Origin: Stutzerimonas stutzeri | Lineage (GTDB): Bacteria > Pseudomonadota > Gammaproteobacteria > Pseudomonadales > Pseudomonadaceae | Reading direction: 5' to 3' | Assembly (NCBI RefSeq): GCF_024448935.1 | Contig: NZ_JAMOIE010000015.1 | Span: forward strand, 1-64,000 | DNA length: 64,000 bases | In this document: in pieces, positions 7,739 to 17,350 of the stretch | How positions within the stretch are numbered: position 1 is the stretch's first letter | Layout: each line of letters starts with the position of its first letter | Position numbers and translations under genes: made by a program | The notes under the pieces: model-generated | Told to the model about the DNA's origin: nothing | The model's input: only the letters and a program-made list of their open reading frames with translations | Database searches by the model: none

Positions 7739-8533
7739 TTAAAGCTTCAGCTCGAAAGCGTCGCCATCGTGGTAAGCGGGGAATTTACTGCGAAACTTGG
7801 CCAGATGAGCCGCGCGAAGCGTTGTGCGGAACACCCCTTCAGCATCGCCGGCTTCGAGCAGCGGATCGCCGAGATAGTCCAGTACCTGGCTGTCGCCGCT
7901 GTAGGGATAGCCCTTGCCGTCTTCCCCGACCCGATTCACCGCCGCGACGTAGCAGAGGTTCTCGATCGCGCGCGCGGGCAACAGGCGATTCCAGGCACTA
8001 CGCCGGGCTGCCGGCCAATTGGCCGTATAAAGGAGCAGGTCGGTATCATGGGGATCGCGGCTCCACACCGGAAAGCGCAGGTCATAGCAGATCAGCGGGC
8101 GCACGTGCCAGCCGTTGAGTTCGAACAGAGCCTGTTTTTCACCCGCCGTGTAGTGCTTGTGCTCCCCTGCCATGCGAAACAGATGGCGCTTGTCATAGTG
8201 CAGCATTTCGCCGTTCGGCCGGGCCCAGAGCAGACGGTTGCGATGGCTGCCATCGGCGGCCTCGATGATCACGCTGCCGGTGATCACCGCATCCATACGG
8301 GCCGCCTGCTCGCGCAACCAGGCGTAGGTCGGGCCTTCTTCAGGCTCGGCGAGCTCGGCGGAGTTCATCGAAAAGGCCGTGGTGAACATCTCCGGCAGGA
8401 CGATCAAGTCCGCGCCGCGGGCGTCATCCAGCAGCCCGATGAAGCGCTCACGATTGGCAGCGGCATCCTGCCAGACCAGCGTCGTCTGGATCAGCGCCAG
8501 TTCAAGGTCGGGTAAATTATTCAGATCGCGCAT
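7739..8533 (-). CDS. yafV: YafV-type omega-amidase (carbon-nitrogen hydrolase)
   Basis: 264 residues of a nitrilase-superfamily amidase. The catalytic triad is visible: Glu48 in VLPEMF, Lys115 in YDKRHLF and Cys149 in LICYDLRFP. YafV-like enzymes hydrolyse alpha-ketoglutaramate and 2-oxo-4-methylthiobutyrate-type amides, repairing transamination by-products. The gene overlaps the end of the upstream aminotransferase gene by about 13 bases on the same strand, which fits: a glutamine-dependent methionine-type transaminase would produce the keto-amide that this enzyme removes. Assignment to YafV rather than another nitrilase rests on the RFPVWSR and HLFRMAGEH motifs and on this partnership. Confidence 0.88.
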   Translation of the reverse strand: MRDLNNLPDLELALIQTTLVWQDAAANRERFIGLLDDARGADLIVLPEMFTTAFSMNSAELAEPEEGPTYAWLREQAARMDAVITGSVIIEAADGSHRNRLLWARPNGEMLHYDKRHLFRMAGEHKHYTAGEKQALFELNGWHVRPLICYDLRFPVWSRDPHDTDLLLYTANWPAARRSAWNRLLPARAIENLCYVAAVNRVGEDGKGYPYSGDSQVLDYLGDPLLEAGDAEGVFRTTLRAAHLAKFRSKFPAYHDGDAFELKL

Positions 8534-9675
8534 AGTCGTTCTGCTGCTTGGCGCAGCGTCTCCTCTCGTTTGGCGAAGCAGAAGCGGACGAGCCGCGACT
8601 CTGCAGGAGGCGTTTGGTAGAACACCGAAATCGGAATACTGGCCACACCGTGTTCACGGGTCAGCCACTCTGCCATGGCGACATCTCCGAGATCCGGGCG
8701 AATCGCGGAATAATCGGCCAATTGGAAATAGGTGCCCGCGGCGCGCGTGAAGCGGAAGCGCGAGTTGGCCAGCAAATCGCAGAACAGATCACGCTTGGCC
8801 TGGTAGAACGCAGGCAGTTCCGCCAGATGCTCGGGATGCGCCGCCATGAAATCGGCCAACGCCCACTGCAACGGCGTGACACCGGTGAAACTGACGTACT
8901 GGTGCACCTTGCGCAGCTCGTTGCTGAGCGCGGCGGGCGCCACTACGTAGCCGGTTTTCCAACCGGTAACATGGTAGGTCTTGCCGAAGGAGCTGATGAC
9001 ATAGGCGCGCTGATACAGCTCATCATGACGCAACACGCTGGCGTGCTCGCGGCCGTCGAACACAAGATGCTCGTAGACCTCGTCGCTGAGCAGATAGATG
9101 TCGCGATCGCGGATCAGCACCGCCAGGCGATCCAGATCAGCCATTTCGATCAATGCGCCACTGGGATTGTGCGGCGTATTGAGCACGATCATCCGCGTGC
9201 GTGGGGTAATCGCATCGGCGAGCTTCTGCCAGTCGATGGCAAAGTCCGGCAGGCTCAGCGCCTGATGCACACAAACGCCGCCGGCGAGTTTCACGGCCGG
9301 CTCGTAGCTGTCATAGCAAGGATCGAAGACGATGACCTCGTCACCTGGCCGGATCACCGCCTGGATCGCACAGAAAATCGCTTGCGTCGCCCCGGGCGTG
9401 ATCGTGACCTCGGCCTCGGCGCTGACCTGGCGGCCATATAGCGAGCTGACCTTGAGTGCCACCTGCTCACGCAGGGCCGGCAAGCCGGTCATTGGCGCGT
9501 ATTGGTTGTGCCCTTCCATCACATGCCGGGCAACCGCCTCGCGCAGCGCGTCGGGGCCATCGAAATCGGGAAAGCCCTGGGAGAGATTCAGCGCACCGGT
9601 GTCCGCGGCCAGCTGGGACATGGTGGTGAAGATGGTCGTGCCAACGTTGGGCAGTTTACTGGTGATCATGGGCAT
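8521..9675 (-). CDS. ybdL: PLP-dependent methionine-type aminotransferase (YbdL-like)
   Basis: About 384 residues, fold-type I class I/II aminotransferase. It shows the N-terminal LSQGFPDFDGP, the PLP-contacting NTPHNPSGA and SDEVYEHL, the Schiff-base lysine in SSFGKTYHVTGWKTGY and the C-terminal RFCFAKREETL arginine motif. YbdL-type enzymes transaminate methionine and aromatic amino acids, closing the methionine salvage path from 2-oxo-4-methylthiobutyrate. ATG codons lie at 9675 and 9669; the frame also stays open to an ATG at 9744, but protein similarity begins near ITSKLPNVGTTIF. The region where a ribosome-binding site should be is occupied by a tandem 7-bp repeat. Co-transcribed with the YafV amidase. 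Confidence 0.88.
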   Translation of the reverse strand: MPMITSKLPNVGTTIFTTMSQLAADTGALNLSQGFPDFDGPDALREAVARHVMEGHNQYAPMTGLPALREQVALKVSSLYGRQVSAEAEVTITPGATQAIFCAIQAVIRPGDEVIVFDPCYDSYEPAVKLAGGVCVHQALSLPDFAIDWQKLADAITPRTRMIVLNTPHNPSGALIEMADLDRLAVLIRDRDIYLLSDEVYEHLVFDGREHASVLRHDELYQRAYVISSFGKTYHVTGWKTGYVVAPAALSNELRKVHQYVSFTGVTPLQWALADFMAAHPEHLAELPAFYQAKRDLFCDLLANSRFRFTRAAGTYFQLADYSAIRPDLGDVAMAEWLTREHGVASIPISVFYQTPPAESRLVRFCFAKREETLRQAAERLCAI

Positions 9676-9680
9676 CGGAG

Positions 9681-9701
9681 GCTTGAGGCTTGAGGCTTGA
9701 G
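9681..9701. repeat. Tandem 7-bp repeat, three copies (GCTTGAG)
   Basis: Three perfect copies of GCTTGAG lie five bases upstream of the aminotransferase start, where its ribosome-binding site would be expected. The same heptamer, in rotated and complementary form, recurs at 19077-19104. Confidence 0.85.
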
Positions 9702-9758
9702 CATGCACCGCCGCGATCCCGGTCGTCCAGCCTTCAGCCTCCATCGCTCTTGTCGGCT

Positions 9759-11237
9759 CTACCGCTTGTCGCGGCGCTTCTTCTCGGCCTTCTTGTGGTG
9801 GGACATGAGGCGACGCTTCTTGTTTACCTGACGGTCGGTCAGGGTGTTCTTCTTGCCTTCGAAAGGGTTTTCGCCGCCCTTGTACTCGATACGGATGGGC
9901 GTACCGACCAGCTTCAGAACGCGTCGGTAAGTGTTCTCCAAATAACGCGTATAGGACTTGGGGACCGAGTCGACCTGGTTGCCATGGATAATGATGAGCG
10001 GCGGGTTGGCGCCGCCCAGGTGTGCATAACGCAGCTTGATTCGCCGGCTGGCAACCATCGGCGGCGCATGCTCGCGAACCGCGTCTTCAAGGATCTGCGT
10101 CAAACGGCTGGTGGGCCATCGAGTCACGGCTGAAGTGAACGAGGCCTGCACCGACTTGTACAAATTGCCAACGCCGGTGCCATGTTTGGCGGAGATGAAG
10201 TGGATGTCGGCGAACTCGACGAAGAACAACCGGCGCTCCAGCTCGGTCTTTACATAGTCGCGCTCACTCGGCTCCATGCCGTCCCACTTGTTCAGCGCGA
10301 TAACCAGCGCGCGGCCGCTTTCCAGCACGAAACCAAGCAGGTTCAAGTCGTGTTCGACGACGCCCTCACGGGCATCCATGACGAAAATCACCACGTTGGA
10401 GTCCTGAATCGCCTGCAGCGTCTTGACCACCGAGAACTTTTCCACGGCCTCGAAGACCTTGCCGCGGCGACGCACACCGGCCGTATCGATCAGTGTGTAC
10501 TTTTCGTCATCACGCTCGAACGGAATGTAGATGCTGTCGCGGGTAGTACCGGCCTGGTCATAGACAATGACCCGCTCCTCACCGAGCATGCGGTTGACCA
10601 ATGTCGACTTGCCCACGTTGGGCCGGCCGATGATGGCGATCTTGATGCCATCCTTCTCGCTCGGCCCCGGAATGCGTTTGAGTTCCTCGCCTTCGGCTAC
10701 CGCTTCGCCTTCTTCGCCCTCGTCTTCAGCAACCTCGGCGTTGTCCTTGGGAAACACACCGAGCGCCTGCTCAAGCATATGGCTGATGCCACGGCCATGG
10801 GCCGCGGCGATCGGTAGAGCATCGCCGAGGCCCAGCGGACTGAATTCCGCCCGGGCGATGTCGGGATCAATGCTGTCGACCTTGTTCGCCACCAGGAAGT
10901 GGCGCTTGTTCATCTTGCGCAAGTGCTCGGCAATCATCTGGTCGCCAGGTGTCATACCGGCACGTGCATCGACCATGAACATGACCGCATCGGCCTCTTG
11001 CATGGCTTGCAAGGACTGCTCGGCCATCTTCGCGTCAATGCCCTGCTCGTCCCCGGTAAGGCCGCCGGTATCGATGACGATGTAGGTGCGGCCCTGCCAT
11101 TTGGCTTCGCCATACTGGCGGTCACGGGTCAGACCGGCATATTCCGCGACAATGGCGTCACGGCTTCTGGTCAGACGATTAAACAGGGTGGACTTGCCAA
11201 CGTTCGGGCGGCCCACCAGGGCGATTACGGGAACCAT
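9759..11237 (-). CDS. der: Ribosome-assembly GTPase Der (EngA)
   Basis: 492 residues with two consecutive GTPase domains, the hallmark of Der: P-loops GRPNVGKST near residue 8 and again near residue 210, each followed by DTAG/DTGG and N/TKxD motifs (NKVD, NKWD). A C-terminal KH-like domain with a basic tail ([20 protein letters not shown]) follows. Der acts in late assembly of the 50S subunit. The start [12 protein letters not shown] at 11237 was chosen over an ATG four codons upstream because it matches the family. The acidic linker between the G domains ([17 protein letters not shown]) is usual in pseudomonads. It lies downstream of bamB, separated by a terminator-like hairpin. Confidence 0.97.
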   Translation of the reverse strand: MVPVIALVGRPNVGKSTLFNRLTRSRDAIVAEYAGLTRDRQYGEAKWQGRTYIVIDTGGLTGDEQGIDAKMAEQSLQAMQEADAVMFMVDARAGMTPGDQMIAEHLRKMNKRHFLVANKVDSIDPDIARAEFSPLGLGDALPIAAAHGRGISHMLEQALGVFPKDNAEVAEDEGEEGEAVAEGEELKRIPGPSEKDGIKIAIIGRPNVGKSTLVNRMLGEERVIVYDQAGTTRDSIYIPFERDDEKYTLIDTAGVRRRGKVFEAVEKFSVVKTLQAIQDSNVVIFVMDAREGVVEHDLNLLGFVLESGRALVIALNKWDGMEPSERDYVKTELERRLFFVEFADIHFISAKHGTGVGNLYKSVQASFTSAVTRWPTSRLTQILEDAVREHAPPMVASRRIKLRYAHLGGANPPLIIIHGNQVDSVPKSYTRYLENTYRRVLKLVGTPIRIEYKGGENPFEGKKNTLTDRQVNKKRRLMSHHKKAEKKRRDKR

Positions 11238-11260
11238 GCGGCTCTCCACTGCGATATTTC

Positions 11261-11293
11261 AGAAAACACGAAGGCCGCTGCAAGGCAGCGGCC
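11261..11293 (-). terminator. Intrinsic terminator between bamB and der
   Basis: Read on the minus strand, GGCCGCTGC-CTT-GCAGCGGCC forms a perfect 9-bp stem followed by TTCGTGTTTTCTG. It would end or attenuate transcription of the hisS-bamB run just before der. Confidence 0.75.
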
Positions 11294-11343
11294 GACTATT
11301 TGTTGTTCCGCCTGGACGGAACAAGGTGCACGACGTGAGGCTG

Positions 11344-12492
11344 TCAATCCGCCTGGCGAATGGTCATTGCGACAAGCTTGCCGTCGTTGCCGTAGGCATA
11401 CAGCCAGTCACCTTCGACCACGGGTCGGGCTCGCACCCCGGCGCTGTCGACGCGAGTTCGCGCGACGAAACGCCCATCGACCTGGCTGAGGAAGTGCAGA
11501 TAGCCCTCCTTGTCTCCCACCACGACGTAGCTGGAAAAAACCGCCGGGGCGGAAAGCTGCCGACGCAGCAGCGAATCGTTGCTCCACAGCACGGTTGTCG
11601 ATCGCTCATCGATGCCTAGCACCGTGCCGTCGGCTTGGCTCACGTAGACACTGCCATACCCCATTGCAAGGCCGGTCGCCGTGGACGCATCGCGTTGCCA
11701 GAGAATCCGACCGCTCTCCAGATCCAGCGCCGCAGCACGGCCCTGGAAGGAGGCGACATACAAGGTGCCGCCTGAAAGTAGCAGCCCGCCATCGATATCG
11801 ACTACGCGCTCCAGTTCGGAACGGCCTTGTGGAATGGCGACGCGCTGCTCCCAGATCGGCAAGCCACGGCGGGTGTCCAGCGCCACCACCTTGCCAGTGG
11901 AAAGGCCGGCGATTGCCAATTGATTGGTCAGCAGTGGCGCTCCAGTCCCCCGTAGCGTCAGCACCGCCGGCGAGCTTTCGTAGCTCCAACGTTGCGCTCC
12001 GGTGTCGATTTCGAGCGCAATGACGCGATCGTCCTGGGTTTGGACCACCACGACATCGCCGTTCACGGCCGGCGCAGCAAGTACCTCGCTGCTGACCTGG
12101 CTGCGCCAACGTTCTTCGCCGGTCGAAACATCCAGCGCCAACACTTCACCCCGTAGCGTACCGACTAGAATCAGACCATAGCCAGCGCCCACTGCACCCG
12201 AGATCGGGACCTCCAGGTCGTTCTTCCAGTTGACCTTGCCGGTCGTGCGGTCCATGGCCACGACCAACCCTTCAACGTCGGCAGCAAATAGCTCGTTACC
12301 GTAGACAACGGGAGTCAGCAGATTGTAGGTCTCGCCCTGGCCATCGCCGATGGAGCGGCTCCACTGTTCTTTCAGCTGGATTTCAGCGTCAAACTTGACC
12401 AGTTCGGCGGGCTCGGGTTCTTTCTTGTCATTGCTGCTGCAACCCGCCGCCAGGACGGCCAGGGTCAGCAATGCTGCAGTTTTCCAACGCAT
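11344..12492 (-). CDS. bamB: Outer-membrane assembly lipoprotein BamB
   Basis: 382 residues from the ATG at 12492. The N-terminus has a lipoprotein signal (LLTLAVLAAGC, lipobox cysteine at about residue 18), then eight PQQ-like beta-propeller repeats (GRVNW/GEERW-type, such as TGKVNWKND, TGEERWRSQV, SGRILWQRD). BamB binds BamA and helps fold outer-membrane beta-barrel proteins. It stands between der and the YfgM-like gene, the usual gammaproteobacterial order, and is four bases from the end of that gene, so the two are co-transcribed. Confidence 0.96.
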   Translation of the reverse strand: MRWKTAALLTLAVLAAGCSSNDKKEPEPAELVKFDAEIQLKEQWSRSIGDGQGETYNLLTPVVYGNELFAADVEGLVVAMDRTTGKVNWKNDLEVPISGAVGAGYGLILVGTLRGEVLALDVSTGEERWRSQVSSEVLAAPAVNGDVVVVQTQDDRVIALEIDTGAQRWSYESSPAVLTLRGTGAPLLTNQLAIAGLSTGKVVALDTRRGLPIWEQRVAIPQGRSELERVVDIDGGLLLSGGTLYVASFQGRAAALDLESGRILWQRDASTATGLAMGYGSVYVSQADGTVLGIDERSTTVLWSNDSLLRRQLSAPAVFSSYVVVGDKEGYLHFLSQVDGRFVARTRVDSAGVRARPVVEGDWLYAYGNDGKLVAMTIRQAD

Positions 12493-12496
12493 CAAT

Positions 12497-13138
12497 TCAC
12501 GCCTCTCCACGAGCCAGATCGTCAAGTTTCAGCTGCAGGCCACCAATTGCAGCATCCTGCGACAGCAATTCCTTCGCCTTGGAATAGGCAGCGTGGGCCT
12601 CGTCAGGACGCTCAAGCTTGACCAGCAGATCACCCCGCAACTCTTCGCGGCTGGCAGCAAATGCTTCAACCGCGTCGCCTTCCAACAGCGCGAGCCCTTC
12701 TTCGGCCTTGTCCTGAGCCGCCAGGATACGGGCCAAACGTTGGCGAGCCAGCTCTTCCAGGGTCTTGTCGGCCGGCTTGTCCAGCACCGCCTGCAACTCT
12801 GTCGCGGCCTCGTCGAGACGTCCGGACTCCACCGCCACCTTGGCGACGAAGAGGCTGCCGTACTGAGCGTAGTGGGAACCTGCAAATTCTTTCTGCAGCA
12901 GATTGCCCAAGCGCGAGACCTCGGCGGTATCTGCATTACCTTCTTCCAACGCGGCATTCAGCAGCTGCTGGTAGATCGTCGAGGCGCTCTGGGCCTGATT
13001 GAGCTGGTGCTTCTGCCAGAACTGCCAGCCAAATACCAGCACCAGAGCAAGCGCGCCTCCCATCAGCAATGGTTTGCCGTTCCGCTGCCACCATTCCTTG
13101 ATTTGCGCCAGCTGTTCTTCTTCGGTACCCGAGGTCAC
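12497..13138 (-). CDS. yfgM: YfgM-like TPR membrane protein (UPF0070)
   Basis: 213 residues from a GTG at 13138, which has AAGGAG eight bases upstream; the frame is open further upstream into hisS, but without a site. The N-terminus (EEEQLAQIKEWWQRNGKPLL) precedes a single membrane helix (MGGALALVLVFGWQFW), and the remainder is helical with tetratricopeptide-like repeats. In E. coli YfgM is a periplasm-facing partner of the SecYEG translocon and PpiD. It lies between hisS and bamB as in many gammaproteobacteria, consistent with a role in envelope protein folding. Confidence 0.88.
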   Translation of the reverse strand: MTSGTEEEQLAQIKEWWQRNGKPLLMGGALALVLVFGWQFWQKHQLNQAQSASTIYQQLLNAALEEGNADTAEVSRLGNLLQKEFAGSHYAQYGSLFVAKVAVESGRLDEAATELQAVLDKPADKTLEELARQRLARILAAQDKAEEGLALLEGDAVEAFAASREELRGDLLVKLERPDEAHAAYSKAKELLSQDAAIGGLQLKLDDLARGEA

Positions 13139-13178
13139 ACCGTCACTCCTTACATTCGCTGAAATCGGACCTGTTTGC

Positions 13179-14462
13179 TCACGCCAAACAGGCAGCCAGA
13201 CACTCGGGCAGAGCATCCCAGGCAATGCTTTGTTGCTCGCTATCGTCGCGCAGCGGCTTGCAACCTACCACGCGGCCGGCCAGTTCGTCGTCACCCAGAA
13301 TCAGTGCGAACCGGGCGCCGCTCTTGTCAGCTTTCTTGAACTGACTCTTGAAGCTTCCGCCGCCCGCGTTGACCAGCAAGCGCAGGCCGGGCAACGCATC
13401 GCGCAATCGCTCCGCCAGGCCGAGTGCAGCCAGTTCGGACGCCTCACCAAAGGCACAGATGTACACATGGGCCGGCTGATTAAGCTCCTCAGGCACCAAT
13501 TCGAGCGTCTCGAGTAACAACACCAGACGCTCGATACCCATGGCGAAACCTACGCCCGGCGTCGGCTTGCCGCCAAATTGAGTGACAAGCCCGTCATAGC
13601 GACCACCCGCACAAACGGTACCTTGCGAGCCCAGTTTATCGGTCACCCACTCGAACACGGTCCGGCCGTAGTAATCCAGGCCCCGCACCAGCTTGGGATT
13701 GATCTGGTAGTCGATTCCCGCCACTTCGAGACGGGCCTTGAGGCCCTCGAAATGCGTACGTGACTCTTGGTCGAGATAGTCATGCAAGCTCGGCGCATCG
13801 ACGAGCAGCGCTTGGGTCTGAGCGTTCTTGCTGTCGAGAATACGCAGCGGGTTGCTGGTCAGACGGCGCTGGCTGTCTTCGTCGAGTTGCTCGAAATGCT
13901 GTTGCAGGTACGCCACCAGCGCGTCCCGATAGGTCGCCCTCGCCTCGCTGGAACCTAAGCTGTTCAACTGCAGGGTGACTGCACCGGATAGGCCAAGCTT
14001 CTTCCACAGTCGAGCCGTAAGCGCGATCAGCTCGGCATCGATATCCGGACCCGGCTGATTGAACACCTCAACACCGATCTGGTGGAACTGACGATAGCGG
14101 CCTTTCTGCGGCTTTTCATAGCGGAACATGGGCCCTGCGTACCAGAGTTTCTGTACCTGTCCGCCCCCGGTCATGCCATGCTCGAGCACCGCGCGCACGC
14201 AACCGGCAGTGCCCTCAGGACGCAGCGTCAGTGATTCCTCGTTCCGGTCCAGGAAGCTGTACATTTCCTTGTCGACCACGTCGGTCCCCTCGCCGATTCC
14301 ACGGGCGAACAGATCGGTGAATTCGAGAATCGGCAGACGAATCTCGCTGTAGCCGTAGCTATCGAGCAGCTGTGCGAAGGTTGTCTCGAGATAGCGCCAG
14401 ACCGGCGTCTGGGCCGGCAGAATATCGTTCATGCCACGAATGGCTTGCAGGGACTTGCTCAA
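13179..14462 (-). CDS. hisS: Histidine--tRNA ligase
   Basis: 427 residues, a class II aminoacyl-tRNA synthetase. It begins [15 protein letters not shown], carries motif 2 ([19 protein letters not shown]), the histidine-specific loops ([15 protein letters not shown] and AGGRYDGL), motif 3 ([11 protein letters not shown]) and the C-terminal anticodon-binding domain ([22 protein letters not shown]). It charges tRNA-His in the cytoplasm. Located between ispG and yfgM in the conserved minus-strand run. Confidence 0.97.
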   Translation of the reverse strand: MSKSLQAIRGMNDILPAQTPVWRYLETTFAQLLDSYGYSEIRLPILEFTDLFARGIGEGTDVVDKEMYSFLDRNEESLTLRPEGTAGCVRAVLEHGMTGGGQVQKLWYAGPMFRYEKPQKGRYRQFHQIGVEVFNQPGPDIDAELIALTARLWKKLGLSGAVTLQLNSLGSSEARATYRDALVAYLQQHFEQLDEDSQRRLTSNPLRILDSKNAQTQALLVDAPSLHDYLDQESRTHFEGLKARLEVAGIDYQINPKLVRGLDYYGRTVFEWVTDKLGSQGTVCAGGRYDGLVTQFGGKPTPGVGFAMGIERLVLLLETLELVPEELNQPAHVYICAFGEASELAALGLAERLRDALPGLRLLVNAGGGSFKSQFKKADKSGARFALILGDDELAGRVVGCKPLRDDSEQQSIAWDALPECLAACLA

Positions 14463-14476
14463 TTCGTTTCCTTAGT

Positions 14477-15589
14477 TCAGCTGCGCAGAATCAGCGCAGC
14501 GTCAGTCTCAGCCTTCTCGGTGGCCTTGCGGCGAATCAACTGTTCCAGTTCATCGACCAGATTGTCATTGTTCAGCTTCTGCGCTGGTTTCCCGTCGATA
14601 TATATAAGGTTGTTCGGCGTGCCACCCGTAAGACCTATGTGCGCTTCCTTGGCTTCCCCGGGTCCATTCACAACGCAGCCGATCACCGCGACGTCCAAAG
14701 GCACCAGCAAATCATCAAGCCGGCCCTCAAGCTCGTTCATGGTCTTGACCACGTCGAAGTTCTGGCGCGAGCAACTCGGGCAGGCGATGAAATTGATCCC
14801 GCGTGAACGTAGACGCAGCGACTTGAGAATGTCGAAACCGACCTTGATTTCTTCTACCGGGTCGGCGGCCAGGGAAATCCGGATGGTGTCGCCGATGCCT
14901 TCGGCGAGCAGCATGCCCAGCCCTACCGACGACTTCACCGTACCCGAACGCAAGCCACCGGCTTCGGTAATGCCCAGGTGCAAAGGCTGTTCGATTTTGT
15001 CCGCCAAGAGACGATAGGCAGCCACCGCCATGAACACGTCAGAGGCCTTGACGCTGACTTTGAAATCAGGGAAGTTCAGCCGGTCGAGATGCTCGACATG
15101 GCGCAACGCAGATTCCACGAGCGCCTCGGGCGTCGGCTCGCCGTACTTTTTCTGCAGATCCTTTTCCAACGAACCGGCATTGACGCCAATGCGGATCGGG
15201 ATGCCGCGGTCCCGCGCCGCTTCGACGACGGCGCGGACACGGTCTTCGCGACCGATATTACCGGGGTTGATGCGCAGGCAATCGACGCCAAGCTCGGCGA
15301 CGCGTAGAGCGATCCGGTAGTCGAAATGAATGTCCGCCACCAACGGCAAACTGACGCGCTGCTTGATCTTGCCGAACGCCTCGGCCGCCTCCATCGAAGG
15401 TACTGACACACGCACGATGTCAGCTCCGGCATTCCTCAGCCGCTCGATCTGGGCAACCGTGGCATCCACATCGCAGGTTTCGGTATTGGTCATGCTCTGT
15501 ACGGCGATAGGCGCATCGCCGCCGACCGGTACGTTGCCTACCCAGATTTTTCGAGTAGGGCGACGCTTGATGGGAGACTCACTATGCAT
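14477..15589 (-). CDS. ispG: 4-hydroxy-3-methylbut-2-enyl diphosphate synthase IspG (GcpE)
   Basis: 370 residues. It begins with [20 protein letters not shown], contains the TIM-barrel motifs ([35 protein letters not shown]) and the [4Fe-4S] cysteines in CPSCSRQ and [10 protein letters not shown]. IspG catalyses the penultimate step of the MEP isoprenoid pathway and needs an iron-sulfur cluster, whose assembly genes lie 4 kb away in this window. The start is three bases from the end of rodZ, so both are on one transcript. The family length of about 370 is met. Confidence 0.97.
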   Translation of the reverse strand: MHSESPIKRRPTRKIWVGNVPVGGDAPIAVQSMTNTETCDVDATVAQIERLRNAGADIVRVSVPSMEAAEAFGKIKQRVSLPLVADIHFDYRIALRVAELGVDCLRINPGNIGREDRVRAVVEAARDRGIPIRIGVNAGSLEKDLQKKYGEPTPEALVESALRHVEHLDRLNFPDFKVSVKASDVFMAVAAYRLLADKIEQPLHLGITEAGGLRSGTVKSSVGLGMLLAEGIGDTIRISLAADPVEEIKVGFDILKSLRLRSRGINFIACPSCSRQNFDVVKTMNELEGRLDDLLVPLDVAVIGCVVNGPGEAKEAHIGLTGGTPNNLIYIDGKPAQKLNNDNLVDELEQLIRRKATEKAETDAALILRS

Positions 15590-15591
15590 GA

Positions 15592-16581
15592 TTACTGTCC
15601 GAGCTTGAGACGCGCAGTCGCGCCGCGCGTTTTGCCAGAAAGACTGACGGCTTCACCGTTGAAGCTGACCTGCACACCAGACGCAAAGCCCAGGTGCAGA
15701 TCTAGCGGGGTTTTACCGACCAGGGTGCGACTGCTGCCAGCCTTGGCCAGGCCGCTGTAGAGAACCTTCCCGTTCGCATCGGTAACCCGGGTCCAACTAT
15801 CCGCCGTGTAGTCCAAGGTCAGACGACCCTCCCCCGGTGCGACCGCCTCCACTTCGGCGACCTGGGCTCGCGTGGCGTCGGCCTCCGCAGCGGCCGGCGC
15901 CTCACTGGACGGTGCAGTCTCGTCCTGTTGCATGGGCATTCCAGCGGCCGTTTCGACTGCCGGCTGCGCGTCTGACTGCAACGTTTCGGTGCTGGCTACC
16001 TGGGCCTCGTCGCTGGTGTCCGATGGAATCGAGTCAGCCCGTTCCTCGATCAGGGGTTCAACAGGCTCCTCAGCTCGGTCGAGCAGATGAATCTCGGTGG
16101 TACCGTCTGCAGCCTCGACCTCAATTCGCTCGAGTGCGGACACCGCTGGGCCCGACTCGGTACGCGCCGAGCGATCCTGCCACCACAGGAAGGCACCTAT
16201 GCCGATTACCAGCGTCAGGATGAAGGTAAAGAAGCGCACCATGCTGCGCGACAGGCGCACGGGCTGATCAATGTGGCCGAGGCTATTGACGCTGCTGCCG
16301 GTTGCATCCGTACCGGTATGTTGGTCGAACTGCTGTACCAGACGATTCTGGTCCAGGCCCAGAAGCTTGGCGTAAGCACGAACGTAGCCGCGGGCAAATG
16401 TGTGGCCAGGCAGCTGACTGAAGTCCCCCGCCTCGATCTGGGTGAGCGATCGTTCCGACAGATTGAGCTGCTTGGCTACCGCAGCAAGAGACCAGTTTTT
16501 GCCTTCGCGTGCGGCGCGTAACGTTTCGCCAGGGTTGGCCAGGGCCGTCGGGGCAGCGGCATCAGAATGGGGCGCTATCAT
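15592..16581 (-). CDS. rodZ: Cytoskeletal shape protein RodZ
   Basis: 329 residues. An N-terminal Cro/CI-like helix-turn-helix (about residues 17-80: [37 protein letters not shown]) is followed by a membrane helix ([18 protein letters not shown], about 117-134), a long acidic Ala/Glu/Thr-rich periplasmic linker, and a C-terminal DUF4115 beta domain ([22 protein letters not shown]). RodZ links MreB to the cell-wall elongation machinery. It overlaps pilF by four bases and abuts ispG. Confidence 0.95.
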   Translation of the reverse strand: MIAPHSDAAAPTALANPGETLRAAREGKNWSLAAVAKQLNLSERSLTQIEAGDFSQLPGHTFARGYVRAYAKLLGLDQNRLVQQFDQHTGTDATGSSVNSLGHIDQPVRLSRSMVRFFTFILTLVIGIGAFLWWQDRSARTESGPAVSALERIEVEAADGTTEIHLLDRAEEPVEPLIEERADSIPSDTSDEAQVASTETLQSDAQPAVETAAGMPMQQDETAPSSEAPAAAEADATRAQVAEVEAVAPGEGRLTLDYTADSWTRVTDANGKVLYSGLAKAGSSRTLVGKTPLDLHLGFASGVQVSFNGEAVSLSGKTRGATARLKLGQ

Positions 16582-17336
16582 TGTTGCTCCGAAAGAAACT
16601 GGCGATATTCAGGCGTCCCCGGATACAGGCGCTTTAGCTGCAAACCCAGGCTCGCCGCCTGATCGCGGTCCTGATGGATTTTCGCCAAACGAATGCCCAG
16701 CAACAGACTGCGGGCATTCTGCTCGGAAAGGCTGCTGAAACCGTCGTAGTAGCGTTTTGCAGGAACGTACTGCCTGTCTTCATACGCCATCATGGCCAAT
16801 TCGAGCAGTGCGCGTGGTTGTCGACTGTCGAGGCGCAGGGCGCGAGTGAAATAGGTTTCGGCCTGCTCGCGCTGGCCCAGCATCAATGCGGTCATGCCCA
16901 TGTTCTGAAAGACGTGCGAGCGCCCTGAATAGAGATTATCTTCGGCTGCTTGCGAGAAGCGTTCCATTGCCTCCCGATAGCGCTTCTGCTCGAACAGAAA
17001 ACTGCCGTAGTTGTTCAGAATGCGGGCGTCGCTGCGACTGGATAGCGCCTTGCGGTAATGCTCGTCTGCCAGCTGATTTTCCATCTCGTTCTGAAATACC
17101 AAGGCCAATGCGGCGTGGGCATCTGCACTGTTCGGATCCAGCTCGAGCGCTTTGCGTAGCGGCGATTTGGCACGAGAGGCCTCGCCTTGCTGCAAATAGC
17201 CGATGCCAAGCTGAACATAGGCATCTCGCGCTTCGTCGCGCCCTTCGGAGGTACGCATCGGGTTGCCCGACCCGGAAGACACGCAGCCAACCAGCAGGCT
17301 GGCGAGCAGAAACAGCAGCGCAACGCGCAAGGTCAT
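16578..17336 (-). CDS. pilF: Type IV pilus biogenesis lipoprotein PilF (PilW)
   Basis: 252 residues from the ATG at 17336, chosen because GAGGGG lies nine bases upstream; an ATG three codons earlier sits directly against that site. The N-terminus is a lipoprotein signal (RVALLFLLASLLVGC). The rest is six tetratricopeptide-like repeats (DAYVQLGIGYLQQGEASRAKS and following). PilF is the pilotin that brings the PilQ secretin to the outer membrane for type IV pili, relevant to twitching and DNA uptake. Overlaps rodZ and follows rlmN, the usual pseudomonad order. Confidence 0.93.
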   Translation of the reverse strand: MTLRVALLFLLASLLVGCVSSGSGNPMRTSEGRDEARDAYVQLGIGYLQQGEASRAKSPLRKALELDPNSADAHAALALVFQNEMENQLADEHYRKALSSRSDARILNNYGSFLFEQKRYREAMERFSQAAEDNLYSGRSHVFQNMGMTALMLGQREQAETYFTRALRLDSRQPRALLELAMMAYEDRQYVPAKRYYDGFSSLSEQNARSLLLGIRLAKIHQDRDQAASLGLQLKRLYPGTPEYRQFLSEQQ

Positions 17337-17350
17337 CAACAGCATCCCCC

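Noticed and set aside
8548-9441. 297-codon plus-strand frame
   Set aside because: Antisense to the aminotransferase gene, which has full family motifs.
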